NCBI GenBank assembly: GCA_023260975.1 | Contig: JALQTK010000010.1 | Location: 1 to 53,769, forward strand | Direction: 5' to 3' | Length of the DNA: 53,769 nucleotides | Source of the DNA: Pseudidiomarina sp. | GTDB taxonomy: Bacteria; Pseudomonadota; Gammaproteobacteria; Enterobacterales; Alteromonadaceae | Shown: piece after piece, positions 18,160-26,901 of the stretch | Layout of the letters: every line of letters begins with the position of its first letter | Numbering within the stretch: position 1 is the stretch's first letter | Notes under the pieces: model-generated | What the model was told of the DNA's origin: nothing | What the model saw: only the letters and a program-made list of their open reading frames with translations | Database searches by the model: none | Translations under genes and position numbers: made by a program

Positions 18160-20868
18160 CGCAATGTGCTGATAGTTGACGCCGCTGTGATGACTAAGAC
18201 CAATTTCACAGCTACGGTTATTACTGACCGCATAACGGCAATCGGTTGGCACTTGTGCGGCCAGTGGAGCGAGTGCAGCGGCATTTAGTTGTGGTTCAGT
18301 GAAGCCTTTATCACCAGCAAAACCGCAGCAATAAATACCGCTCGGCTCAACCACCTGGTTACTGCACTGATGCGCCAATGTGCGCAGCGCTTGGCCTTGA
18401 TCGAGATGACGGCTACTACAGGTGACATGCAGTAATAGCGGCTCCTGAAGCGGTTTCATGGTTAATTTATCGACCACCTGTTGTGCTAAAAATTGACTGA
18501 GTTCAAACACCTTTATGCCAGCTAACTCATCTAGTTGCAGAGCACAGGCGCTGGCGTCAACCAGCACTGGCCAGCGCCCTTGTTCGGTCAGCTGCCATAA
18601 TTGTTGATAACTGGCATGCCGGCGCTCGGCAGCAATTTCAGGATGACCCTTGCTCAGCCACGGCTGGCCGCAGCAGTGTTCAGCTTGATTACTTAGCATG
18701 CGTACACCGATACCGGCACGTTGGCATAACTGCTGTACTGCCGCCGGTAAACTTAACTCAGCAGAACTAGCAAACAGCCGGTTGGCACAGCCAGCCCAAT
18801 AGACTACCTGCTCAGCAAATTGCTCGTTAGCGTTGCTGGGGGGGTTAGGCGCTGGCGCCGGTAAGGCCGGTTTAGTGGCCGAGTTAAATAGCCGTTGCAA
18901 GGGCCCTAGCCCAGTCAACGCAAAGCGCGCGATAGCGAAGCTACTACCCAGATGTGCCGCAGTCCAACGTGCTAGTGGTGGTACTGGTGGTTGTTGCGCA
19001 CGCAATTGCTGAATCCATTGGCCGGTATTAATGCCGACCGGACAGCTGGTTTGGCATAATCCGGTTGCCGCGCAGGAGTCAATACCGAGATGTTGAAACG
19101 CGTGTTCGACTTGTTCTTGCTCGGCTGGCTGCAACTGCTGCTGGCGGCGCCGCAGAGCAATGCGCTGGCGCGGTGATAAGGTGTAATGCAGCGATGGACA
19201 GTGCGGCTCGCAAAAGCCACACTCAATGCAGCTATCGACGACTGGATCGATACTTGGTAATTGTTTTAAATCACGAATATGCGCATCAGCAGCGTCATTA
19301 AGTATCACGCCAGGGTTAAGAATCTGCTGTGGGTCGATCAATTGTTTTAACCGTTGCATGACCCGTAACCCTTCACCACCCCATTGTGCGTAAAGATAAG
19401 GCGCCATATTACGACCGGTGCCATGCTCGCCCTTTAAGGTACCATGATAACGTTCGAGAACCAGCTGTTGTAAGGCATCCATAAATTGTCGGTAACGCTC
19501 TATATCAGCCGCTTCATTGAAGCTTTGGGTAAACACAAAGTGCAGGTTGCCGTCGAGTGCATGACCGAAAATGATCGCTTCATCATAGCCATAGTGATGG
19601 AGCAATTGTTGCAGATCGAGCAAGGCCTGATCGAGTACGTCTATATCGAAGGCGACATCTTCGATAATAACGGTGGTACCGCTTGCACGCACCGCACCAA
19701 CGGCTGGGAATAGGCCTTTGCGAATTCGCCACAGGTCATTACAAACTGTGCTATCGCTGGTAAATGGCGCAAGCATGGTTAGGCTTGGGCAGCCGCTCAG
19801 TAGCTGCTGTTCGATACTTTTAATCGCCTGCTGCAAAGCGTGCTCGTCTGGCCGGCCAATTTCAATCAGTAAGGCGGCCATACCGGCAGCAAAAGGTTGC
19901 TGATGATAAGGTTCGAGCATACTTGCAACGGCCCGTAGAGCGCGGTCATCGAATAACTCGACGGCGGCTACCTGCAATGATTTCAGTAATGGAATAAGTT
20001 GGCAGGCAGCGGTTATAGTTGGGAATAATAACAACCCAGTCGCGCGGGCTTGATCAATTGCCACAGTTTGGTAGGTGATGTTATCAATAAAGCCAAGGGT
20101 GCCTTCCGAGCCAATAAATAAATGGCTAAGTATGGCGACTGGGTCGGAATAATCGAGCAGCGCATTGAGACCATAACCCATGGTATTTTTGAAACGGTAT
20201 TGCTGACGAATTTTAGCGCTGAAGATAGGGTCTGCTTGCACTGTTTTCGCAAGTTGCTGAAGCTCCTCTAACAACTCCGAGTGGCTGGTTCGAAAGGCTT
20301 CGACACTGGCCGCATCGGCAGTATCAACATGGGTGCCATCAGCAAGAATAAAGCTCAATGCCGCCATGGTATGATAGCTATTATGCTGCACCCCACAGCA
20401 CATGCCAGAGGCGTTATTGGCGGCGATGCCACCGATATGGCAGCTATTAATTGAGGCTGGATCGGGGCCGATTTTATAACCATAGGGCGCCAGCTGACGA
20501 TTGACCTCAGCACCAATCACGCCAGGCTGCACGTTGACTTTGCGGCCATGGTCGAGAATCTTTAGCGCTTGCCAATCTCGGGTTAGCATGACTAACACCG
20601 AATCGGTAATGGCTTGGCCAGATAAACTGGTGCCAGCAGCCCGAAAAGTAAGACTAATAGCATGACCATTGGCTAACCGCAGGAGTTGCTGCATTTCCTC
20701 GCGTGAAGCGACGTAAACCGCTAATTTCGGTAGTTTATGATAAAAACTAGCATCACCACTGACGGCCAAACGGCGGCTCAGATCGCTGACAATGCGTTCA
20801 GCAGGCAGGTAGTGCCGCAGTTGTTGGCAAAATAACTCCCAATGATCGACGGTGGTTTGGTTGTGCAC
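18133..20868 (-). CDS. FAD/Fe-S D-lactate dehydrogenase-like oxidoreductase
   Basis: A 911-residue respiratory-type dehydrogenase. Residues 45-265 form the FAD_binding_4 domain (FRAAGTSLSGQA, GPDPAS, IGGIAANNASGM), and 275-520 the FAD-oxidase C domain (HALDGNLHF, LKGEHGTGRN). Two ferredoxin-like clusters follow: C547/C550/C553/C557, and a second from C599. Two CCG-type motifs, CCGQPW and CCGFAG, are at the C-terminus. The family oxidises D-2-hydroxy acids, chiefly D-lactate. MurQ, encoded nearby, releases D-lactate from MurNAc-6-phosphate, so D-lactate to pyruvate is the inferred reaction. The start is GTG, since an in-frame TGA lies 9 bases upstream; the ribosome site is weak. It is divergent from the RpiR regulator. 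Confidence 0.85.
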   Translation of the reverse strand: MHNQTTVDHWELFCQQLRHYLPAERIVSDLSRRLAVSGDASFYHKLPKLAVYVASREEMQQLLRLANGHAISLTFRAAGTSLSGQAITDSVLVMLTRDWQALKILDHGRKVNVQPGVIGAEVNRQLAPYGYKIGPDPASINSCHIGGIAANNASGMCCGVQHNSYHTMAALSFILADGTHVDTADAASVEAFRTSHSELLEELQQLAKTVQADPIFSAKIRQQYRFKNTMGYGLNALLDYSDPVAILSHLFIGSEGTLGFIDNITYQTVAIDQARATGLLLFPTITAACQLIPLLKSLQVAAVELFDDRALRAVASMLEPYHQQPFAAGMAALLIEIGRPDEHALQQAIKSIEQQLLSGCPSLTMLAPFTSDSTVCNDLWRIRKGLFPAVGAVRASGTTVIIEDVAFDIDVLDQALLDLQQLLHHYGYDEAIIFGHALDGNLHFVFTQSFNEAADIERYRQFMDALQQLVLERYHGTLKGEHGTGRNMAPYLYAQWGGEGLRVMQRLKQLIDPQQILNPGVILNDAADAHIRDLKQLPSIDPVVDSCIECGFCEPHCPSLHYTLSPRQRIALRRRQQQLQPAEQEQVEHAFQHLGIDSCAATGLCQTSCPVGINTGQWIQQLRAQQPPVPPLARWTAAHLGSSFAIARFALTGLGPLQRLFNSATKPALPAPAPNPPSNANEQFAEQVVYWAGCANRLFASSAELSLPAAVQQLCQRAGIGVRMLSNQAEHCCGQPWLSKGHPEIAAERRHASYQQLWQLTEQGRWPVLVDASACALQLDELAGIKVFELSQFLAQQVVDKLTMKPLQEPLLLHVTCSSRHLDQGQALRTLAHQCSNQVVEPSGIYCCGFAGDKGFTEPQLNAAALAPLAAQVPTDCRYAVSNNRSCEIGLSHHSGVNYQHIALLLEQLSR

Positions 20869-20901
20869 AGCAATTGCTCAGTTAAGTTCATGGCAAATCG
20901 A

Positions 20902-20918
20902 TAGTAATAGTTTATAGT
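20902..20918. promoter_or_regulatory. Candidate RpiR/MurR operator between the dehydrogenase and regulator genes
   Basis: TAGTAATAGTTTATAGT lies in the 78-base gap between two divergent genes. A near copy, TTGTAATACTTTATTCT, occurs on the minus strand at 26830-26846 in the other divergent promoter of the locus. The shared core is GTAATA[C/G]TTTAT. The link to the RpiR protein is inferred from position only. Confidence 0.4.
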
Positions 20919-20946
20919 CAAAAAAACTGTTTGAGGATAGAGCATT

Positions 20947-21795
20947 ATGTCAGCATTGACGAAAATAAGGGCATTGCAGTCAAGCTTGACCATCAATGAG
21001 GCTAAATTAGCCACTTTTACCTTAGCGTCGCCGCGCGCGTTGCGCGAACTGTCATCGTCGCAACTGGCAAAGCAGGTTGGGGTAAGCCAATCGAGTGTGG
21101 TCAAGTTTGCGCAAAAGTTAGGCTATAAAGGCTACCCAGCATTTAAGTTGGCACTGCTTGATGCGCTAAATAAAAATCACTATGCAGCGGAGCGTTTGCA
21201 TGGCGAAATCACCCTCGATGACCCGTTGCCGACCATGGCCGATAAATTACTCGCCGGTAAAATAAAGGTTCTACAGGAAACCCGTTCGTTAAATGAACAA
21301 AGCCAGATCGAAAAGGCTGTGCAGGCATTATTGCAGGCCAAACGCATTCTTATTACCGGAGTCGGTGGGTCGTCGATAGTGTGCGCTGATTTTTGCTACA
21401 AACTACGCAAACTCGGTCTGCATGCTCAGCATGACTCCGATAGTCACGTACAATTAGCGGTTGCCGCTACCTTAACTGAGCATGACTTAGTTTTTGCCAT
21501 TAGCGAATCGGGCGCCACCAAAGAGGTCATACGCGTAGTTAAAGAAGCTCGCCGTCATAGTAGCCAAGTACTTGCCTTAACCCACTACGGCAAAACACCA
21601 ATCAGCCAATTCGCTGATTTGGTGCTCTATTCGATTGCCGAGGCCGATTCAATGCGACTCGCCTCAATTCATGCGCGCACGGCTCAGAATTGGGTCATCG
21701 ATTTATTATTTATTGCGCTGATTCAAGTATCTGAGCCGGGTCGTTCAATTTTAGCCTTGACCAATAAAGCATTTGCCCGTATGCGCCAGAATTAG
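20947..21795 (+). CDS. RpiR-family transcriptional regulator (MurR-like)
   Basis: A 282-residue regulator. Residues 1-75 are the HTH_6 DNA-binding domain (ELSSSQLAKQVGVSQSSVVKFAQKLG). Residues 120-260 are a SIS sugar-phosphate-binding domain (ITGVGGSSIVCADFCYKL, FAISESGATKEV). E. coli MurR, of the same family, represses murQP and senses MurNAc-6-phosphate. Here the gene lies between the D-lactate dehydrogenase and the namZ-murQ operon, so it is the natural candidate to control the locus. GAGGA at 20933-20937 is a good ribosome site. It converges on the NamZ-like gene with a 13-base gap. Confidence 0.88.
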   Translation: MSALTKIRALQSSLTINEAKLATFTLASPRALRELSSSQLAKQVGVSQSSVVKFAQKLGYKGYPAFKLALLDALNKNHYAAERLHGEITLDDPLPTMADKLLAGKIKVLQETRSLNEQSQIEKAVQALLQAKRILITGVGGSSIVCADFCYKLRKLGLHAQHDSDSHVQLAVAATLTEHDLVFAISESGATKEVIRVVKEARRHSSQVLALTHYGKTPISQFADLVLYSIAEADSMRLASIHARTAQNWVIDLLFIALIQVSEPGRSILALTNKAFARMRQN

Positions 21796-21808
21796 GCGCC
21801 TTTGTAGG

Positions 21809-22972
21809 CTAATCCGGATACAGTAAATAGCGCTGACGGAGGTGCTTGAACTCATCGAGTTGTGGTTGCCACTGAGCCCGAATTTGCTCCACCGAAAGCC
21901 CCGCCTCAATGGCCAATCTGAGTTTATTGGTGCCACTTAATTTGTCCATAAAATCAGGGCTGGTAAAAAAATTTAGGTTAGCTGCTTTAAACGCAGCATG
22001 AGCGCTAATTAGTAAGGATAAATCAAAGCCGGCGATAGCACTGTTACGCAGGTCAATACCATGCAGCAGCTGATCTTGCAGTTTCGGCGTTGGTGCGCTA
22101 GTCGGCAGGCTTCTCGGGGTAAAGCTAAAATCGCCGAGATGAACTTGATGGTGGCCAAGCACTTGAAATGGGAATTCAGTACCGCGGCCAATACTCATCG
22201 CCGTCGCTTCAAACAGACATAACGATGGATACAATTGCACCGCCTGAGCATTAGGTAAGTTAGGGCTTGGCGGAATTGGCAGACTATAGCGTTGCTGGCG
22301 CTGATAATCGCGCATATTAATGACCTGCACATCAGCATGTTCCGCTGCATTGACCCACCCTTCACCGACAATCATTAAGGCGAGTTCGCCCAGGGTCATA
22401 CCATGCAACAGCGGAATTTCATGCATGCCAACAAACGAGCGAAATTCTGGCTCTAACACCGGGCCATCAATAAACCCGCCGTTGGGATTCGGCCGATCCA
22501 GCACCAATAGCGGTATACGCTGCTCAGCAGCAGCCTCTATGGCATAGTGTAAGGTGCTCAAATAAGTGTAAAAGCGGGTACCAACATCTTGTAAATCAAC
22601 AATCACATAATCGATGTCGGCGAGCATGGCTGGAGTGGGTTTTTTATGGGCGCCATACAGTGACATGATCGGTATACCAGTGCGGCTATCCACGCTATCG
22701 TCAATGCGTTCGCCAGCACCGACATTGCCACGAAATCCATGTTCAGGAGCCAGTACACGGACAATCTCGTGACCTTCGCTGAGCAAATAATCAACGAGGT
22801 GCTGATCACCAACTCGTGAACTTTGGTTAACGATTAGCGCCAGTCGCTTACCGGTCAATAAAGCTTGATATTCGGCGCTTTGTTCGGCGCCAACAATGAC
22901 TGCTTGACTGGGCGCAGTGAGTATCACCATAACCATCAAGCAACGCGCCGCTAGCAGCCATAATTTAGTCAT
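21809..22972 (-). CDS. namZ: Exo-beta-N-acetylmuramidase NamZ-like protein (DUF1343, GH171)
   Basis: A 387-residue DUF1343 protein; the founding member, B. subtilis NamZ/YbbC, removes single MurNAc residues from the non-reducing ends of glycan chains. Conserved blocks visible are APEHGFRG (75-82), DLQDVGTRFYTY (126-137), LDRPNPNGG (158-166), GMHEIPLLHGMTLGELA (182-198) and FEATAMSIGRGTEFPF (254-269). A Sec signal ends about residue 24 (SQAV). It would pair with the exported GH3 enzyme to dismantle disaccharides in the periplasm. Its start overlaps the end of murQ by 8 bases, so it is translated from the same operon. Confidence 0.9.
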   Translation of the reverse strand: MTKLWLLAARCLMVMVILTAPSQAVIVGAEQSAEYQALLTGKRLALIVNQSSRVGDQHLVDYLLSEGHEIVRVLAPEHGFRGNVGAGERIDDSVDSRTGIPIMSLYGAHKKPTPAMLADIDYVIVDLQDVGTRFYTYLSTLHYAIEAAAEQRIPLLVLDRPNPNGGFIDGPVLEPEFRSFVGMHEIPLLHGMTLGELALMIVGEGWVNAAEHADVQVINMRDYQRQQRYSLPIPPSPNLPNAQAVQLYPSLCLFEATAMSIGRGTEFPFQVLGHHQVHLGDFSFTPRSLPTSAPTPKLQDQLLHGIDLRNSAIAGFDLSLLISAHAAFKAANLNFFTSPDFMDKLSGTNKLRLAIEAGLSVEQIRAQWQPQLDEFKHLRQRYLLYPD

Positions 22973-23918
22973 GTTGCGATCCTGTTTGTTGTGCTACTGC
23001 AGCGCGCAAAAAGCCATTATTTTGCTTTAATAGCTGGCGTGCCTGGTCGACGTCCATACCGGTTAATACCATCATGATCGCTAGCTTGGCATTGTGCCCC
23101 GCTAATTGCAGGTGATGTTCTGCAATAGCTGCTGAGCAGCCGGTGGCTTGAGTGACAATACGAATTGCCCGAGCATATAATTTTTCATTGCTAGCATGCA
23201 CATCAACCATTAGATTTTGATAGCTTTTGCCGAGTCTTATCATGGCTGTGGTGCTGAGCATGTTGAGTACCATTTTCTGTGCAGTACCAGATTTCATGCG
23301 CGTTGAACCGGTCAATACTTCAGGTCCGACAATTGGGCAAATACCAAACTGTGCCAGCTTTAGCACCTCGGTATCGGGGTTGCAGGTGATAGCAATGGTG
23401 GCACTACCGCAGTCATTAGCATAACCCAAAGCTGCTGTGACATAAGGCGTGCGGCCACTGGCCGAAAGCCCAACCAGCACATCCTTTGCGTTTAATTGGC
23501 GTTGCTGTAAATCGGCTATGGCGGCGTTACGATCATCTTCGGCGCCTTCAACCGCATGTTGGATAGCGGTTTCGCCGCCGGCGATAATACCTTGCACCAT
23601 CGATTCGTCGACACTAAAAGTAGGCTTGCATTCAACCGCATCAAGAATACCAAGACGGCCGCTGGTACCGGCGCCGATATAAATTAAGCGGCCTCCAGCT
23701 GTGAGGCGATCGACAATACAATCAACCGCTGCCGCAATGGTGTCTAATTGTTGCTCTATGGCATCAGCGATCCCGGCATCTTCGTGGTTGATGCGCTGTA
23801 GAATAGCAAAACTATCCAGCGTATCGATATCCATGGTGCGCGGATTACGCTCCTCAGAAATAAAGTGGTCAAGTTGTTGTAATAACGAGTCAGAGGGCAT
23901 TTGAGCTAATTGTTTCAT
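22965..23918 (-). CDS. murQ: N-acetylmuramic acid 6-phosphate etherase
   Basis: A 317-residue SIS-fold lyase that splits the D-lactyl ether of MurNAc-6-phosphate, giving GlcNAc-6-phosphate and D-lactate. The diagnostic IGAGTSGRLGILDAVEC motif and the acidic EGAEDD block are both present, and the length is typical. It acts in the cytoplasm. It overlaps the symporter gene by 4 bases (ATGA) and namZ by 8 bases. Because no PTS gene is present, its phosphorylated substrate must come from a kinase, presumably the one encoded across the divergent promoter. Confidence 0.96.
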   Translation of the reverse strand: MKQLAQMPSDSLLQQLDHFISEERNPRTMDIDTLDSFAILQRINHEDAGIADAIEQQLDTIAAAVDCIVDRLTAGGRLIYIGAGTSGRLGILDAVECKPTFSVDESMVQGIIAGGETAIQHAVEGAEDDRNAAIADLQQRQLNAKDVLVGLSASGRTPYVTAALGYANDCGSATIAITCNPDTEVLKLAQFGICPIVGPEVLTGSTRMKSGTAQKMVLNMLSTTAMIRLGKSYQNLMVDVHASNEKLYARAIRIVTQATGCSAAIAEHHLQLAGHNAKLAIMMVLTGMDVDQARQLLKQNNGFLRAAVAQQTGSQHD

Positions 23919-25486
23919 ACCGACATTTCAGGGTTAGGGTCAGCTTTACCAAGCCAACAGATAAACGTTGAGACACTGGTTCCGATAACAAGTTGCCACG
24001 TAAAACCAATATCAGTTACCCATGCAGCAGGCCATAATAAATCCATCATATAGGGTTGTAAGCTTAATGGTATGAGAAAGCCAATAATAAGTGCTGCAGT
24101 GATTGAGCGGCGGTTACCGCGTTGGCTAAACAAAGTAACAAAGTACACGCCGAGTAAGCCGCTGTAGGAGAACACCATCACTCCCAGTGCAAATGCAAGC
24201 AACGGGGTATCGCTATATTGTTGCCAATAATAGCAAAGCATTGCCATAGCGCCGAGCACTAGCGCTACGATCGCCATGGCCCACTGCCCCGCGCGCACAA
24301 AATGAAGTGCTGGTGTTTTAGCTTGGCGCGCTAGGCGCCATGGTTGATAGAGATCTTGAATTAATACGCTGGCCATTGAGTTGAGCCCAGAATTCAGTGT
24401 TGAGAGCGCTGCCGCAATAATACCGATGGTGACTAAACCGCGCACCCCGGCTGGAATTTCGGTCAACACGTAATACATAAAAATGGTCACTGGTTCACCA
24501 TCAAATACTGGAATCGGTGCACCATTGGCGGCGCTCGCCATCACATCAGGGCGTTGATAAAACACGTATAATAGTAAGCCAATACAGATAAATAGCAGCA
24601 TAACGGGTATCACCATAACCACTGATAACAGCATAGCGCGACCGCCTTGCTCGGGGGTTTTACAGGTGAGTGCGCGCTGAGTGACATCTTGGTCTAAGCC
24701 AAATGCAGCGATGTGTAGCAATACAAAGCCAGTTAAAATGGAGGGTAAGGAGAACACCCCAGCACTGGTAAAATCCCAGTCGGTATTCCACAGTCGCAGC
24801 TTTGATGGCGTTTGCTCGGTAGACTGCTGCAATATCGACACCAGCTCACTGAAATTCAGTGGTATCGCCTGTACGAGGATAATAAGCACAGCGACTGCGG
24901 CGCTGACATAAACCATGGCCTGAATGAAGTCTGAATAAATAATGCTACGGATACCGCCGACCACGGTATACAGCAAGCCCACCACCACAATGAGCGCAAT
25001 CGCAATGGCGACACTGGCAGGCGCTATATTACCGAAGACGATCATGGCAACTGCAATTGCTGCCATATAAAGTCGGGCACCACTGGCAAAAACACGACCA
25101 AATAAATACAAAATACCTGCTTGTTGTTTGGCGCCGCTGCCGAAACGTTGTTGTAGCAATTCATAAACAGTGAATACTCGCTGTTCATAGAAGCGCGGTA
25201 GTAGCCACTTAGCAACGAAAAAAACCGCAATAAATGCGGCTAAGTTGCTGGCCAAATAGGTTAAGTCGCCGCGATAGCCTTGATCAGGACCGCCAAGAAA
25301 GGTTGCCGCGGATTGTGAGGTGGCTAGCACCGATATGGCAACCGCCCAAGTTGGCATGGTATTGCCGGCAAGAAAGTAATCTTGACTGGTGGCATTACGA
25401 CGGTTGAGTAACCAGCCACTGCCGAGCAGCAGCGCAACATAGCCAACAAATACCCAGAGGTCGGGCCAACTATAATGATTGAGCAT
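23915..25486 (-). CDS. Sodium:solute symporter, probable MurNAc transporter
   Basis: A 523-residue SSS-family permease with about 13 hydrophobic segments. Family-typical stretches include TMPTWAVAISVLATSQSAATFLGGPDQGYRGDL near residues 43-75 and SDFIQAMVYV near 180. In Tannerella and relatives, MurNAc enters by a dedicated inner-membrane transporter rather than a PTS; here this gene is translationally coupled to murQ, so uptake of unphosphorylated MurNAc (or an amino sugar) is inferred. The 17-base overlap with the upstream hydrolase gene indicates one mRNA. Sialic acid or other sugar specificity cannot be ruled out by reading. Confidence 0.85.
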   Translation of the reverse strand: MLNHYSWPDLWVFVGYVALLLGSGWLLNRRNATSQDYFLAGNTMPTWAVAISVLATSQSAATFLGGPDQGYRGDLTYLASNLAAFIAVFFVAKWLLPRFYEQRVFTVYELLQQRFGSGAKQQAGILYLFGRVFASGARLYMAAIAVAMIVFGNIAPASVAIAIALIVVVGLLYTVVGGIRSIIYSDFIQAMVYVSAAVAVLIILVQAIPLNFSELVSILQQSTEQTPSKLRLWNTDWDFTSAGVFSLPSILTGFVLLHIAAFGLDQDVTQRALTCKTPEQGGRAMLLSVVMVIPVMLLFICIGLLLYVFYQRPDVMASAANGAPIPVFDGEPVTIFMYYVLTEIPAGVRGLVTIGIIAAALSTLNSGLNSMASVLIQDLYQPWRLARQAKTPALHFVRAGQWAMAIVALVLGAMAMLCYYWQQYSDTPLLAFALGVMVFSYSGLLGVYFVTLFSQRGNRRSITAALIIGFLIPLSLQPYMMDLLWPAAWVTDIGFTWQLVIGTSVSTFICWLGKADPNPEMSV

Positions 25487-26801
25487 GGGTCGCGTTAACC
25501 TTATCAGCGTTGACTTTCAGTGGCGGCTGGCGCAGCAGCTGCAAGGTGGCTTGGCGAATCAGCTGCTCGACTTTTAAGCCGGCCTCACCAACGCCGGTAT
25601 AATCTTGTTGGTCGCTACTGGCTTGCACTGCCATGGTGAATTCGCGGCTACCATCGGGAAGTGGTAGACACACATGCATCAGCGCTACAACCTCACCGCT
25701 ATTGCGTGTTTCACTGGGGCCTGCGCCCAATTTATGCAGAATCCGCCAATTGCCGTTACTGGCTTGGTCTAAGGTAGCCTGTACCGATAACCCACGTAGC
25801 ACTGGATAATGCTCTTGCAAGGCTGCTGCGATAGCACGGTGCGGGGTCAAACTCGCCCCTGCCATCATACCGCCAGCAGCAATCTCATGGAGGCTGTGAC
25901 CAACACCGAAAAACAATAGATCGATAGCCGGCTGCGACAGACCATCAAGACGCGTAAGGGGATCGCGCTGGTAGCTTGCCAAACGTTTTAGGAATTCGGC
26001 CAGCACCAAGGTGGTCATTGGTTTATTGCCGGTTAAGCCGCACTCATCGCAGCGATAGCCGAGCATCCCGGGGTCGCTGCTTGGCGGGTTAAGCAGTAGC
26101 TGCTGATTGCGACTTGCAGTGAGCCAACGCGGCGGCTCAGGGGCGTAGGCGGCTGGTCCATAAGCGCCGCGAAATTTAACCTGTGGCTGGCCACTATTGA
26201 GCCACGCATGATGTAACAGTGCGGTAAGGTAGTCGCGCCCAGCAAGGTTAGCAAAGTAGTAGGCATAGGCATTGGAATCGCCATTGGCACCACCAATAGC
26301 CTGATAACTATGAATACTAGTAATGATATCGGCGACGCGTAGCTGGCCAACTAAGGTATCAGGCTGGGCAAAATCTGCGCTCAGTTTGCTCATGGCACCA
26401 ATAAAGGCCATTATTTTAGAACTACTCCACGGCTCGAATAGTTCGGTATGGGTTGCTTCGTTAGCCAAATAGCGATAGCTCAGCTGTTGGTTTTTATAGG
26501 CAAAATCAATCGCCAACACCTTCCCTTCGGTCGCACTACTAGGGAAGTAATACCAATCATGAGCGCTTTTTTCGAGCCACCCCAGCTCAGTTCCCATTGC
26601 TGCCGATGTTTGATAATTGGGGTCATCTGCAGCCACGGTTGTTGCGCAATCAAAGCCCCCAGGCTGATAATTCTGCGGCAGCAAAGGTAATGCGCTGATA
26701 ACCTGTTGATAATAATCTTCAGCAGGAATCGTTTCGATCGATGGCGAATGATAGTTACCTTGCCCAAGTGCCAAGACACTGAACAACAGCTGCTTTATCA
26801 T
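25470..26801 (-). CDS. Class A beta-lactamase-like serine hydrolase, function unknown
   Basis: A 443-residue protein, first gene of the hydrolase-symporter-murQ-namZ operon. It carries SSSK near residue 128 (EPWSSSKIMAF), an SN-containing segment (GDSNAYAYYFA) where class A enzymes have SDN, and KLG near residue 363 (LHKLGAGPSETRNSGEV) in place of KTG. The residues after it resemble the class A end. There is an unusual cysteine pair, RCDECG, in the middle. The N-terminus is a short hydrophobic stretch, so export is likely but unsure. It may be a murein peptidase or esterase; resistance activity is not implied. GAGGG at 26811-26815 is the ribosome site. Confidence 0.65.
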   Translation of the reverse strand: MIKQLLFSVLALGQGNYHSPSIETIPAEDYYQQVISALPLLPQNYQPGGFDCATTVAADDPNYQTSAAMGTELGWLEKSAHDWYYFPSSATEGKVLAIDFAYKNQQLSYRYLANEATHTELFEPWSSSKIMAFIGAMSKLSADFAQPDTLVGQLRVADIITSIHSYQAIGGANGDSNAYAYYFANLAGRDYLTALLHHAWLNSGQPQVKFRGAYGPAAYAPEPPRWLTASRNQQLLLNPPSSDPGMLGYRCDECGLTGNKPMTTLVLAEFLKRLASYQRDPLTRLDGLSQPAIDLLFFGVGHSLHEIAAGGMMAGASLTPHRAIAAALQEHYPVLRGLSVQATLDQASNGNWRILHKLGAGPSETRNSGEVVALMHVCLPLPDGSREFTMAVQASSDQQDYTGVGEAGLKVEQLIRQATLQLLRQPPLKVNADKVNATHAQSL

Positions 26802-26901
26802 AAATTAATCCCTCAAATATAATTCTTTGAGAATAAAGTATTACAAGCCATTGTGCAAAATGTGGCACTATCATAGGGTATCTGCAGCAAGCGAAGGTTC
26901 C
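26802..26901. promoter_or_regulatory. Divergent control region for the murQ operon and the kinase-nag operon
   Basis: This 100-base gap must hold promoters for both operons. It contains a palindrome ATTCT-TTG-AGAAT (26822-26834), the GTAATACTTTAT motif on the minus strand (26830-26846) shared with the RpiR upstream region, and the half-site TATCTGCAG (26879-26887) shared with the TonB-receptor palindrome. No strong consensus promoter is visible, which fits regulated transcription. Confidence 0.45.

Noticed and set aside
25470-26801. Antibiotic-resistance beta-lactamase
   Set aside because: Only SSSK and a KLG variant are seen and the gene is embedded in a murQ operon; a murein-related role fits better and resistance cannot be claimed.
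26827-26901. Longer N-terminus of the sugar kinase from an upstream TTG
   Set aside because: The extra 25 residues lack family similarity and a ribosome site, and would cover the divergent control region; GAAGG at 26893 supports the later ATG.
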